Below, piece after piece: positions 7,591 to 15,082 of a stretch of DNA of 21,647 nt. The notes beneath the pieces are model-generated. The model was not told the origin of the DNA and did not search any database. It saw only the letters and a list, made by a program, of their open reading frames with translations. Every line of letters begins with the position of its first letter. Position 1 is the first letter of the stretch. This DNA comes from an uncultured Rhizobiaceae group bacterium (GTDB lineage Bacteria; Pseudomonadota; Alphaproteobacteria; Rhizobiales; Rhizobiaceae), in contig CALDZZ010000236.1 of assembly GCA_937944075.1 (NCBI GenBank), forward strand, positions 1 through 21,647, in the 5' to 3' direction. Both the position numbers and the translations under genes were made by a program.

Positions 7591-8562
7591 TTAAAGACCA
7601 GCTAGGAGGTCTTTTAGAGTTTCCTGACGCTTCGCCCACATGGCCTGCACTTCTGCACGGTTCATGATTTTCATTGGCGAGCCACCAGCCTTCATGCGTT
7701 TTGCAACACGTGCGTGAGCAAACATTTCCGGCACCTTGGCAGCAAGCTTGTCGATGATTTCCTGTGGTGTGCCCTTTTTGACCATCAGGCCGCGGAAGTT
7801 CACGGAAGCATTGTCAACGTCGTAACCGGCTTCTTTCAGGGTTGGTACATCTGGCAGAAATTCTGCATTGCGCTCAAGATCGGCAACACCAAGAATTTTC
7901 ACGTTACCTGCTTCGCGCGCACGGAAGGCATCAGAAAGGTTGTTGATACCACCCATGACATCGCCTGCAATAACAGCCTTCATGGCAGCTGCACCGCCAC
8001 CCTTGGTCGGGATGTAGGCAAACTTGGCACCTGTGCCTTTTTCAATTTGAAGCGCTGCAATGTGGTGACCCACAAAAAGGCCAGCTCCTGACAGGGTTAC
8101 CTTGCCTGGATTTTCCTTGGCAAAATTCACCATGTCCTGAATGGTATTAAACTGGCTGTCCTTGCCAACAACAACAACGGCAGGGTCCGCACCCCAGTTT
8201 GCGATTGGCTCAAAGCTGTCTGCGGAGTAGCTTACGCCACCCTTGATGGACTGAGCGATGAAGTGAGGAATGTTATAGGCTGACATGGTATAACCATCTG
8301 CCTCTGCTTCTGTCGCAAACCAGTTCCAGCCAACACGACCACCGGCACCAGGCTTGTTGACGATGTAGATTGGCTGACCAAGAATGTCTTCATTGCCTGC
8401 AACCATGGTTACAATGCGTGCCTGAAAATCAGTAGCACCACCAGCACCATAGGATACAGCAACACCAATAGGGCGCTCAGGATAGTCTGCTGCAAATGCA
8501 GCGCCTGCTGTCATGGCAACCGCTGCAAAGCCGGTTGCGAGGGTTTTCATCAGTTTATTCAT
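7591..8562 (-). CDS. tctC: Tripartite tricarboxylate transporter substrate-binding protein (TctC/Bug family)
   Basis: A 323-residue exported solute-binding protein. The ATG at 8562 is preceded by a strong GGGAGGAG site and starts a classic signal peptide (MNKLMKTLATGFAAVAMTAG..AFA) with cleavage expected after residue 24; the 18-codon upstream extension in the same frame has no role. Bug-family hallmarks are visible: GAGGATDFQARI soon after the mature N-terminus, IVNKPGAGGRVGW, and LPDVPTLKEAGYD near the C-terminus. It should bind a small organic acid in the periplasm and hand it to TctAB. It is the third gene of the tctABC unit, 37 bp after tctB, and is followed by the stem-loop and the catabolic genes. 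The ligand is not deducible from sequence; from the neighbours a carboxylate such as sulfoacetate is proposed. Confidence 0.93.
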   Translation of the reverse strand: MNKLMKTLATGFAAVAMTAGAAFAADYPERPIGVAVSYGAGGATDFQARIVTMVAGNEDILGQPIYIVNKPGAGGRVGWNWFATEAEADGYTMSAYNIPHFIAQSIKGGVSYSADSFEPIANWGADPAVVVVGKDSQFNTIQDMVNFAKENPGKVTLSGAGLFVGHHIAALQIEKGTGAKFAYIPTKGGGAAAMKAVIAGDVMGGINNLSDAFRAREAGNVKILGVADLERNAEFLPDVPTLKEAGYDVDNASVNFRGLMVKKGTPQEIIDKLAAKVPEMFAHARVAKRMKAGGSPMKIMNRAEVQAMWAKRQETLKDLLAGL

Positions 8563-8599
8563 GTTTTTCTCCTCCCAGAGTTTTAATAAGTTCTGTCGA

Positions 8600-9061
8600 C
8601 TAGAACAAAATACCACTTGGCGTTTGCACTTTCAGCAACAACGCAAAGAGGCAATACATCACTGCCATGAAACAGACAGTCACGATCAGGCGCTTACCCC
8701 ATGCTTTCCCGTCAGAATAGGGCGCAGGGTCGTAAAGCGTATATATAATCATAAAGGCAATTGCGGAACTAAGATAGAAGCCGATGGATTTTGCGACGAG
8801 GAACACAAAAACAATCATGACGATAAGGCCTGGCAGAATATTTTTGAACTCGGTCGCATTCAGTCCGGTACCAACTTTTGCAACACCAGAAACAGCCCGG
8901 GCAAAATTCCAGACAGCAAGAATGATAAAGAAGATTGAAATCAGTCTAGGAAACAGAAAGGCATCTGCTGGCTGCTGGGTAAAGCTGATGTAGGTAACAA
9001 GCGCTGCAACGAGCAGAACAACGCCAGAGGCAACCGTATGCTGAAGACGTGAAGCGGTCAT
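8600..9061 (-). CDS. tctB: Tripartite tricarboxylate transporter small membrane subunit (TctB)
   Basis: A 153-residue, strongly hydrophobic protein with four likely membrane segments (about residues 9-27, 36-54, 74-108 as one or two helices, and 127-146). Size, the early AFLFPRLISI segment and position between tctA and tctC identify the small membrane subunit of TTT transporters, although TctB sequences are weakly conserved. It would sit in the inner membrane with TctA and help couple uptake to an ion gradient. The ATG at 9061 overlaps the tctA stop as ATGA, implying translational coupling. The gene ends 37 bp before the tctC start codon. Confidence 0.88.
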   Translation of the reverse strand: MTASRLQHTVASGVVLLVAALVTYISFTQQPADAFLFPRLISIFFIILAVWNFARAVSGVAKVGTGLNATEFKNILPGLIVMIVFVFLVAKSIGFYLSSAIAFMIIYTLYDPAPYSDGKAWGKRLIVTVCFMAVMYCLFALLLKVQTPSGILF

Positions 9062-10572
9062 GATGCTGCCTCCTGCATTTTCTTGACGGCCTTGCCATGC
9101 ATCATGTTGGACCAGAAGCTATAGGCAACTGATGCAAAAACCAGTGCAATCAGGAAGATATTGAGCGTGCCTGTGAGGAAGTATACCCATGGCCCATCCT
9201 GCGCCTGAGAGATAAGAGATCCGGTTGTGAAATTTGATTCTGCGATCGGACCAAGGATGAGACCCAAGACGAGCGGGGCTGCAGAGAACCCGAATTTCTC
9301 AAGGAAAAACATCCCAATGCCAAGGCTGAGCATGATATAAACATCACCCATGGATTGCTGCACTGAATAAGACCCGAAGAGTGCAAGCACCATAACAGCA
9401 GCAGCCATGATCGGCATGGGTGCCCGCGCAATACGGGCAGCCCAGGTTGCGGTGTAAATCCCGAAAATAACCATTAAAATCTGCCCAATCAGCATTGAGT
9501 TAATAAAGGTCCATGCCACTTGGGGGTGGTTGTCGAACAAATCGGAGCCGGGAAAAATCCCATGGATGATCAAGCCGCCCAGCAAAACTGCTGCGGTAGG
9601 ACTTCCCGGGATTGAAAGTGTAAGAAGTGGAACAAGGGAAGGTCCAACCATGGCGTTATTTGCTGATTCCGCTGCAATGATGCCTTCAGGATGTCCAGTG
9701 CCAAACTTGTCTTTATCCGGAGAAAACTTGCGAGCCTGGTCATAGGCAACAAGGCCTGCAATTTGCCCGCCCACGCCTGGAATAATACCGATAATACTGC
9801 CAAAAATGGTGCCTATGGAAAGCGCCCGAACGTTACGGGTAAGTTCCTTCATTGAATCCATCAGGGACTGTTTGGGAACTTCGATGGCCTCAATGGCTGC
9901 ATTGTTTCTGCCCTTGGCAAACATTTCCATGACTTGAGGAATTGCAAACAGGCCAATCAGGGCAGGAATGATATGAATGCCGCCTGCAAGCGCATCCGTA
10001 AAGATGAAGCGTTGCGCGCCCAGATTGTCATCAAAGCCGATCATTGAAAGCCAAAGACCGATGCAGCCGGACAAAAGTCCTTTTACAAACGATTTGGAAT
10101 CCAGGGAACCAATCACTGTTACGCCAAGAATGGCCATCCAGAACAAGTGCGAATAACTAAAGGCGAGAGCCCATTGGGCAAGCACGGGTGTCAGAAAGAT
10201 CAGCAATAATACACCAATCACACCACCAATTCCGGAAGACAGGAAAGACAAGTGCAATGCGCGTGCACCTTCGCCATTCTTTGCCATGGCATTGCCGTCC
10301 AGAGCGGTTGCAATATTGGCTGGTGCACCAGGAATTTTTAGAAGAATAGCACTTACCGCACCCCCAGCAACAGTAGACGTATATGCCGCCCCCAAAAGGA
10401 TAAGCCCCTGCGTAGGCGATAAGTGAAACGTAAACGGTATCAAAAGAGCAACTGCCATGGTTGGCGATAATCCGGGCGTGGCGCCCAGGATTAATCCGCC
10501 AATTGTTCCCCCCAACAAAAGCAGAAAAGCGGTGGGTTCAAATACGCCACCAAAATAACTCAGAAATTCCAT
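9058..10572 (-). CDS. tctA: Tripartite tricarboxylate transporter large permease (TctA)
   Basis: A 504-residue polytopic inner-membrane permease with about 10-12 hydrophobic segments. The two TctA signature regions are present: GGLILGATPGLSPTMAVALL at about 25-44, and its internal-repeat counterpart IIGIIPGVGGQIAGLVAYDQ at about 260-279, followed by GTGHPEGIIAAESANNA (291-307) and LTLSIPGSPTAAVLLGGL. Length matches the family (about 500). The ATG at 10572 has GGAGGA upstream on the minus strand. It is the first gene of the tctABC-dehydrogenase-ligase unit. The permease-first order tctA-B-C differs from the common C-B-A order. The gene is transcribed away from the LacI-family regulator gene, with a putative operator between them. 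Confidence 0.94.
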   Translation of the reverse strand: MEFLSYFGGVFEPTAFLLLLGGTIGGLILGATPGLSPTMAVALLIPFTFHLSPTQGLILLGAAYTSTVAGGAVSAILLKIPGAPANIATALDGNAMAKNGEGARALHLSFLSSGIGGVIGVLLLIFLTPVLAQWALAFSYSHLFWMAILGVTVIGSLDSKSFVKGLLSGCIGLWLSMIGFDDNLGAQRFIFTDALAGGIHIIPALIGLFAIPQVMEMFAKGRNNAAIEAIEVPKQSLMDSMKELTRNVRALSIGTIFGSIIGIIPGVGGQIAGLVAYDQARKFSPDKDKFGTGHPEGIIAAESANNAMVGPSLVPLLTLSIPGSPTAAVLLGGLIIHGIFPGSDLFDNHPQVAWTFINSMLIGQILMVIFGIYTATWAARIARAPMPIMAAAVMVLALFGSYSVQQSMGDVYIMLSLGIGMFFLEKFGFSAAPLVLGLILGPIAESNFTTGSLISQAQDGPWVYFLTGTLNIFLIALVFASVAYSFWSNMMHGKAVKKMQEAAS

Positions 10573-10613
10573 CTACTCTATTCCTCCAGTAACAATGCTA
10601 AATTGTGAAAATA

Positions 10614-10635
10614 AAAATGCAAACGTTTTCATTTT
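10614..10635. promoter_or_regulatory. Putative LacI-family operator between tctA and its regulator gene
   Basis: A 22-bp dyad with a single mismatched pair (10620/10629) and a CG at its centre (10624-10625); core TGCAAACGTTTTCA flanked by AAAA and TTTT. A symmetric site with central CG is the standard form for LacI/PurR-family operators. It lies 42 bp before the tctA start and 46 bp before the regulator start, so one site could control both directions, including autoregulation. On the minus strand TTGCAT inside the dyad and TAGCAT 16 bp further would make a weak promoter overlapped by the operator; that promoter is speculative. Confidence 0.75.
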
Positions 10636-10680
10636 ACTTTTTCGTCCAAATTGGGAATAGTTTTCCGACAGGATGGTAAA

Positions 10681-11712
10681 GTGGAAAAAAGAACCAGATC
10701 ACGCAAAGGTGCCCCGGGCATTATCGAGGTTGCAAAGCGGGCCAATGTTTCGCCGGCAACGGTTTCGCGATTTTACAATTCGCCGGATATTGTCAAAGGG
10801 CCAACCAGAAACCGCATCGAAAAGGCAGCGGCTGATCTGGGGTATATCCGCGATCGCATGGCCGGTACCATGCATCACGGATTTTCAGGTACCTTTGGTC
10901 TGATTGTTCCCACAATTGACAATGCCATTTTTGCTGAACTGATCGAGGCGTTTTCGGCGCGTTTGCAGGAGAGAGACCGAACCATGCTCATCGCGGCACA
11001 TGGGTATGATCTTGCTATGGAAACAGCCATTGTACGTTCACTGCTAGAACGCAGAATTGACGGGATTGCGCTGATCGGGTTTGATCATGAAGCGGTTCCC
11101 TTTAACATGCTGGCGCAAAGGGATGTTCCGGTAATTTCGGTTTGGAATTATCATGAAGATTCCAAAATACCGTGTATCGGTACGGACAATTACAAAGCGG
11201 GTCAGTTGGTGGCGCAGCATCTTCTGGAGTATGGCCATAGCGATATTGCTTTTGTCTTTCCTGACACCCAGTCCAACGACAGAGCGCGTGATCGCCTATC
11301 AGGCGCATTGGATACGCTTAAAGCAAACAAGATAGAAATAGCGCCCAATCGAATTTTGACATGTGGTTATGATATTGGTGCGGCAAAGACTGTGGCTAAG
11401 TCTGTTTTACAGGATAATCCGCCAAGTGCGTTCATTTGTTGTAATGACGTCATTGCCCACGGGTTCATTTATGCCTGTCAAAGTCTGGGAATTAAAGTCC
11501 CGCTTGATGTTTCCATTATTGGCATTGGTGACTTCGGCGGATCGGAACATTTGGAGCCTGCCCTTACCACAGTGCGTCTTCCAGCCAAGCGCATAGGGTT
11601 TCAGGCAGCAAATGCGCTATTGGAAATGAGTGATACTGGCCGCCTGCCTAAACAGTTTGCACAAGCGATTGACCTGGAGTTTATGGAACGTGCATCGACC
11701 AGAAAAATTTAA
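10681..11712 (+). CDS. LacI-family transcriptional regulator of the tct/dehydrogenase/ligase operon
   Basis: A 343-residue regulator. The N-terminal helix-turn-helix is in GIIEVAKRANVSPATVSRFYN (about residues 13-33), followed by the hinge region TRNRIEKAAADLGYIRDRMAG and a periplasmic-binding-protein-like effector domain to the end (for example GTFGLIVPTIDNAIFAELIEA, and DVSIIGIGDFGGSEHLEPALTTVRLPAKRIG near the C-terminus). I chose GTG at 10681 because AGGA at 10670-10673 gives a normal 7-base spacing; the frame opens further to a TTG at 10651, which has no ribosome site. It is divergent from tctA, and the central-CG dyad lies between them, so repression relieved by the transported acid or its CoA product is the likely mode. 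A sugar ligand cannot be excluded by family alone. Confidence 0.9.
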   Translation: MEKRTRSRKGAPGIIEVAKRANVSPATVSRFYNSPDIVKGPTRNRIEKAAADLGYIRDRMAGTMHHGFSGTFGLIVPTIDNAIFAELIEAFSARLQERDRTMLIAAHGYDLAMETAIVRSLLERRIDGIALIGFDHEAVPFNMLAQRDVPVISVWNYHEDSKIPCIGTDNYKAGQLVAQHLLEYGHSDIAFVFPDTQSNDRARDRLSGALDTLKANKIEIAPNRILTCGYDIGAAKTVAKSVLQDNPPSAFICCNDVIAHGFIYACQSLGIKVPLDVSIIGIGDFGGSEHLEPALTTVRLPAKRIGFQAANALLEMSDTGRLPKQFAQAIDLEFMERASTRKI

Positions 11713-11812
11713 GCAGTTTCGGAATTAAGGAAGGCTCGTCGCGTTTAGAACCTGACAATTATAAAAACTGCGAATAGCTTATGCATTCATAAAGATACTG
11801 ACGGGGAACCCT

Positions 11813-14287
11813 ATGACCATAGATACAATGGCGCAATCAACGCTGAATATTCAGAAAGAAGAAACTGGCGTTAAGAAGAAATTGCCTACCCATGCAAAAT
11901 GCGTGGTGATTGGCGGCGGTGTCGTAGGGTGCTCAATTCTATATCACCTGGCCAAATTTGGCTGGAAGGAAACCATTCTGCTTGAGCGTAGTGAGCTAAC
12001 CTCCGGCTCATCGTGGCATGCGGCAGGTCAGATCCATACTATCAGCTCTGATCCCAATATCTCGCGCCTGCAGAGTTATACCATCAATCTATACAAGGAA
12101 ATCGAGGAGCTTTCGGGACAGAACATCGGGCTCAACCTGACAGGTGGTTTTTATCTTGCCTCCAACAAGACATGGTATGACTATTTAAAGCGCGAACGTT
12201 CAAAGGCGCGATACATGGGGCTTGATCAGGAGTTTATTTCTCCAAGGGAAGTTGCCGAGCGTCATCCCCTGATTGATCCCAAACATTTTCTCGCAGCCCT
12301 TTGGGATGACCAGGATGGAGACCTTGATCCATCCGGCACAACCTACGCTTTCGCAAAGGCTGCAAGACATTATGGCGGGCAATATTATACCCATACACCT
12401 GTCACCGCGACCACGCAGAGACCGGACGGGCAATGGGAAGTCACCACTGACAAGGGCATTGTCATTGCGGAACATGTCGTTAACTGTGGAGGACTTTGGG
12501 CGCGAGAAGTCGGGCAAATGGCAGGCCTTCGTCCGCCTGTCCAGCCGATGGAGCACCACTACCTGCTAACTGAACGCATCGATGAAGTCGCCGACTTCGG
12601 TTCACGTTTGCCATGTGGTATTGATTATGAAGCCAATATTTATTTCAGGCAGGAACGTGACGGCATGCTGCTGGGAACCTATGAGCCGGTTGGTGTGCCC
12701 TGGAAAGTTGAAGGCACGCCTTGGGATTTTGGCCATGAGCTTCTCAATCCAAACCTTGAGCATATCGCAGATCGTCTTGAACTGGGTTTTGAGCGCATAC
12801 CCGCGCTTGCCAATGCCGGCATCAGACAGGCAATCAATGGCCCGTTTACTTTCGGGCCGGATGGCAATCCAATGATTGGCCCGGTGCCGGGCATGCATAA
12901 TTATTGGTGTGCAGTTGGGGTGATGGCCGGTTTCTGTCAGGGCGGTGGCGTCGGGCTGACCATGGCTGAATGGATGATCGACGGGGAGCCTTCTATCGAT
13001 GTATGGGCGATGGATGTTGCGCGTTTTGGTAATTGGGCTTCGCCTGACTGGGGAACAGTAAAGTCAACTGAAAACTACGAACGCCGGTTTGTCATGACCT
13101 TCCCGAATGAAACCCTTCCGAAGGGACGCAAGCAACAAACCACTTCCATATATGATCGGCTGGTGGAAAAGGGCGCTCTCATGGGACAGGCTTTTGGTCT
13201 TGAGCATGCGTTGTGGTTTGCAGACAATCCTGAAGATGCACATGAAGAACCAAGCTTTGGTCGTAACCGCAGTCATGATTATGTTGCGCGGGAAGTGGAA
13301 GCCGTGCGCACCGCCGTCGGTGGCATTGAAATTGCAAACTTTGCCAAACACTCAATTCGCGGAAAGGGCGCACGAGAATGGCTGGAGATCACAATGGCAG
13401 GTTTTATTCCCAAACCAGGTCGCATTTCTCTTACGCCGATGATTACCCCAAAGGGGCGCCTTTATGGTGATCTCACGGTCGCCTGTCTTGGTGAAGATGA
13501 GTTCATGCTGTTTGGCTCAGGTGCCATGCAGGATGCGCATGCAAGATTTTTTGCAAAGACCTTGCCTGAAACAATTGTGTATGAAAATCAGACTGAGCAA
13601 TGGCACGGGATTGCGATCTCGGGTCCAAACTCCCGCGAACTTCTTTCCAGAATTACCCGTGATGATGTAAGTGGTGAAGCGTTCAGGTTCAGGGACACGC
13701 GCAAGACTTTTGTTGGTGGTGTGCCGGTTATTTTGAACCGCATAAGCTTTTCAGGAGAACTCGGATATGAAATTTATTGCCGCCCGCAATATTTGTTAAA
13801 ACTGACAGAGTCAATTGAAGAAGCAGGTTCTGACCTTGGGTACAAGTGGTATGGCAACCGCTGTCTGATGTCCTTGCGTCTTGAAAAAGGCTGGGGTGCA
13901 TGGGGGCTGGAATTCCGCCCGGACTTTAACGCTGTTGAAAGCGGCATGGATGGCTTTATCAACTGGAAGAAGGATTTTGTAGGCAAGGAAGCCACCCTTA
14001 CATTCAGGGAAGAAGGCGTTGCCCGCAAGCTTGTGACACTCGAGATCAAGACTGACATTGATGTTACTCTGGATGAAGCCGTGATGCATGACGGTGAGGC
14101 AGTTGGATATATCACTTCTGGAGGCTATGCCCATCATGTGAAAAAATCCATGGCGCTTGCTTATGTGGACACAGGAATGGCCAGGGCAGGAACACAACTC
14201 GGCGTGGAAATTCTAGGCGAACTTTGCAAGGCAACAGTCCTTGGCGAGCCGACCTATGATCCATCAGGTGAAAAGATGAGAAGTTGA
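11813..14287 (+). CDS. FAD-dependent oxidoreductase-GcvT fusion, dimethylglycine/sarcosine dehydrogenase-like
   Basis: An 824-residue two-part enzyme. The N-terminal DAO-type FAD domain has the dinucleotide motif VVIGGGVVGCSILYHLA (31-47), the ribose-binding Glu58, and GSSWHAAG (65-72), whose His69 aligns with the histidine that carries covalent FAD in mammalian DMGDH/SARDH. A linking FAO_M-type segment follows near 380-440, then a tetrahydrofolate-binding GcvT domain (about 450-720, with SGELGYEIY) and a GcvT C-terminal barrel. Known family reaction: oxidative N-demethylation of dimethylglycine or sarcosine with the one-carbon unit passed to folate. Which methylamine is used is not clear. 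GGGGAA at 11803-11808 supports the ATG at 11813. The 23-residue polar N-terminal extension before the FAD fold has no export signal. It follows the regulator by 100 bp, without a clear terminator between, so joint control is possible but unproven. Confidence 0.9.
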   Translation: MTIDTMAQSTLNIQKEETGVKKKLPTHAKCVVIGGGVVGCSILYHLAKFGWKETILLERSELTSGSSWHAAGQIHTISSDPNISRLQSYTINLYKEIEELSGQNIGLNLTGGFYLASNKTWYDYLKRERSKARYMGLDQEFISPREVAERHPLIDPKHFLAALWDDQDGDLDPSGTTYAFAKAARHYGGQYYTHTPVTATTQRPDGQWEVTTDKGIVIAEHVVNCGGLWAREVGQMAGLRPPVQPMEHHYLLTERIDEVADFGSRLPCGIDYEANIYFRQERDGMLLGTYEPVGVPWKVEGTPWDFGHELLNPNLEHIADRLELGFERIPALANAGIRQAINGPFTFGPDGNPMIGPVPGMHNYWCAVGVMAGFCQGGGVGLTMAEWMIDGEPSIDVWAMDVARFGNWASPDWGTVKSTENYERRFVMTFPNETLPKGRKQQTTSIYDRLVEKGALMGQAFGLEHALWFADNPEDAHEEPSFGRNRSHDYVAREVEAVRTAVGGIEIANFAKHSIRGKGAREWLEITMAGFIPKPGRISLTPMITPKGRLYGDLTVACLGEDEFMLFGSGAMQDAHARFFAKTLPETIVYENQTEQWHGIAISGPNSRELLSRITRDDVSGEAFRFRDTRKTFVGGVPVILNRISFSGELGYEIYCRPQYLLKLTESIEEAGSDLGYKWYGNRCLMSLRLEKGWGAWGLEFRPDFNAVESGMDGFINWKKDFVGKEATLTFREEGVARKLVTLEIKTDIDVTLDEAVMHDGEAVGYITSGGYAHHVKKSMALAYVDTGMARAGTQLGVEILGELCKATVLGEPTYDPSGEKMRS

Positions 14288-14300
14288 TGGAGGAATGAGA

Positions 14301-14377
<77 letters not shown>

Positions 14378-14520
14378 TGATTGGGTTCTTGTAGCCTAAC
14401 AATGCAGGCGCATCAATCACGATTTGCAAGCTGATGCGACTTGTCCAAATTCATGAGCTTGAAAAAACCCATGCTTGCACGATTTAAGATAATAGCCCGT
14501 TTCCTAATTGGAGGTTTGTC

Positions 14521-15078
14521 ATGAATCATTCTAAGTCACTGTCCGTAGTCACTGCGCTTGCTGCAATTGCTTTTCCTGCAACCGCGGCCACTACTGAAAA
14601 TTGCGCACCTTTGGTGCAGATATCCTTTTTGGAAGGCGCTCCAGTAGACAGATTTATAATCAAGAACAGTTCCGAAGAATTTGAGATTTCGGCAATGGAA
14701 ATCAATTTGGCATCTTCAAGAGGTCGATTGATTTTTGATACGATTAACGGTGGAGCAGGTGTTGAGGTTTTCCAGCCCTACAAGACCGTGGCAGGTTCAG
14801 CCAGACTGGCTCAGGCTGTCTCGGTTTCTGATGGTTCAGAGAATGTTGGTATTCGGTTTGAAAGTTTCCCGGCCGGGGCAGATTACACGTTTTCCATCGA
14901 CGTGGATGATCGCCTGACTGCATCTGAATTGGGTCAGATCAGGGTTTCAGGCAGTGAGATGGAAGGGGCGCAAGCAAGCTTTGATTTGGTCGGAAAGAAA
15001 GGCGTCGCCAAAAGGGTAACGACGAGCTTTGGCAAAGATAATGAGGCAAACGTCAGGAACACCGCCTGTTCAAGCTAG
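14521..15078 (+). CDS. Small exported protein resembling roseobacter 'aggregation factor core' proteins
   Basis: A 185-residue protein with a signal peptide (MNHSKSLSVVTALAAIAFPATA, cleavage expected near residue 22) and GGAGG at 14510-14514 supporting the ATG. The mature part is rich in short beta-type stretches: VQISFLEGAPVDRFIIKNSS, IFDTINGGAGVEVFQPY, and FSIDVDDRLTASELGQIRVSG. The EGAP..RF, GAGVEVFQP and DVDD.L motifs recall a family labelled 'aggregation factor core' in Rhodobacterales genomes. That label comes from weak similarity and does not establish adhesion. Two cysteines (in ENCAP and the C-terminal NTACSS) could form a disulfide in the periplasm or outside. It stands alone between a tRNA on the opposite strand and convergent polA, whose stop is 4 bp away. 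Family recognition is from memory and moderate. Confidence 0.75.
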   Translation: MNHSKSLSVVTALAAIAFPATAATTENCAPLVQISFLEGAPVDRFIIKNSSEEFEISAMEINLASSRGRLIFDTINGGAGVEVFQPYKTVAGSARLAQAVSVSDGSENVGIRFESFPAGADYTFSIDVDDRLTASELGQIRVSGSEMEGAQASFDLVGKKGVAKRVTTSFGKDNEANVRNTACSS

Positions 15079-15082
15079 GCAC

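Noticed and set aside
7591..7639. Minus-strand frame 7376-7639 crossing the tctC end and the aldehyde dehydrogenase start
   Set aside because: It overlaps two well-supported genes and the stem-loop in another frame, and carries no family features.
10673..10903. ATG-started frame overlapping the start of the LacI-family regulator
   Set aside because: It is a frame-shifted shadow; the helix-turn-helix is in the GTG-started frame at 10681.
11713..11771. Distant inverted repeat GCAGTTT / AAACTGC between the regulator and the DMGDH-like gene, as a terminator
   Set aside because: The 7-bp arms are separated by 45 bases and no T-run follows, so it is likely by chance.
11752..11780. CTGACA with TAGCTT at 17-bp spacing as promoter of the DMGDH-like gene
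   Set aside because: The -35 is good, but the -10 matches only three of six bases; too weak to list as a feature.
14459..14493. TTGAAA plus GATAAT as promoter of the small exported-protein gene
   Set aside because: Each box is acceptable alone, but the spacing (about 23 bases) is outside the usual range.
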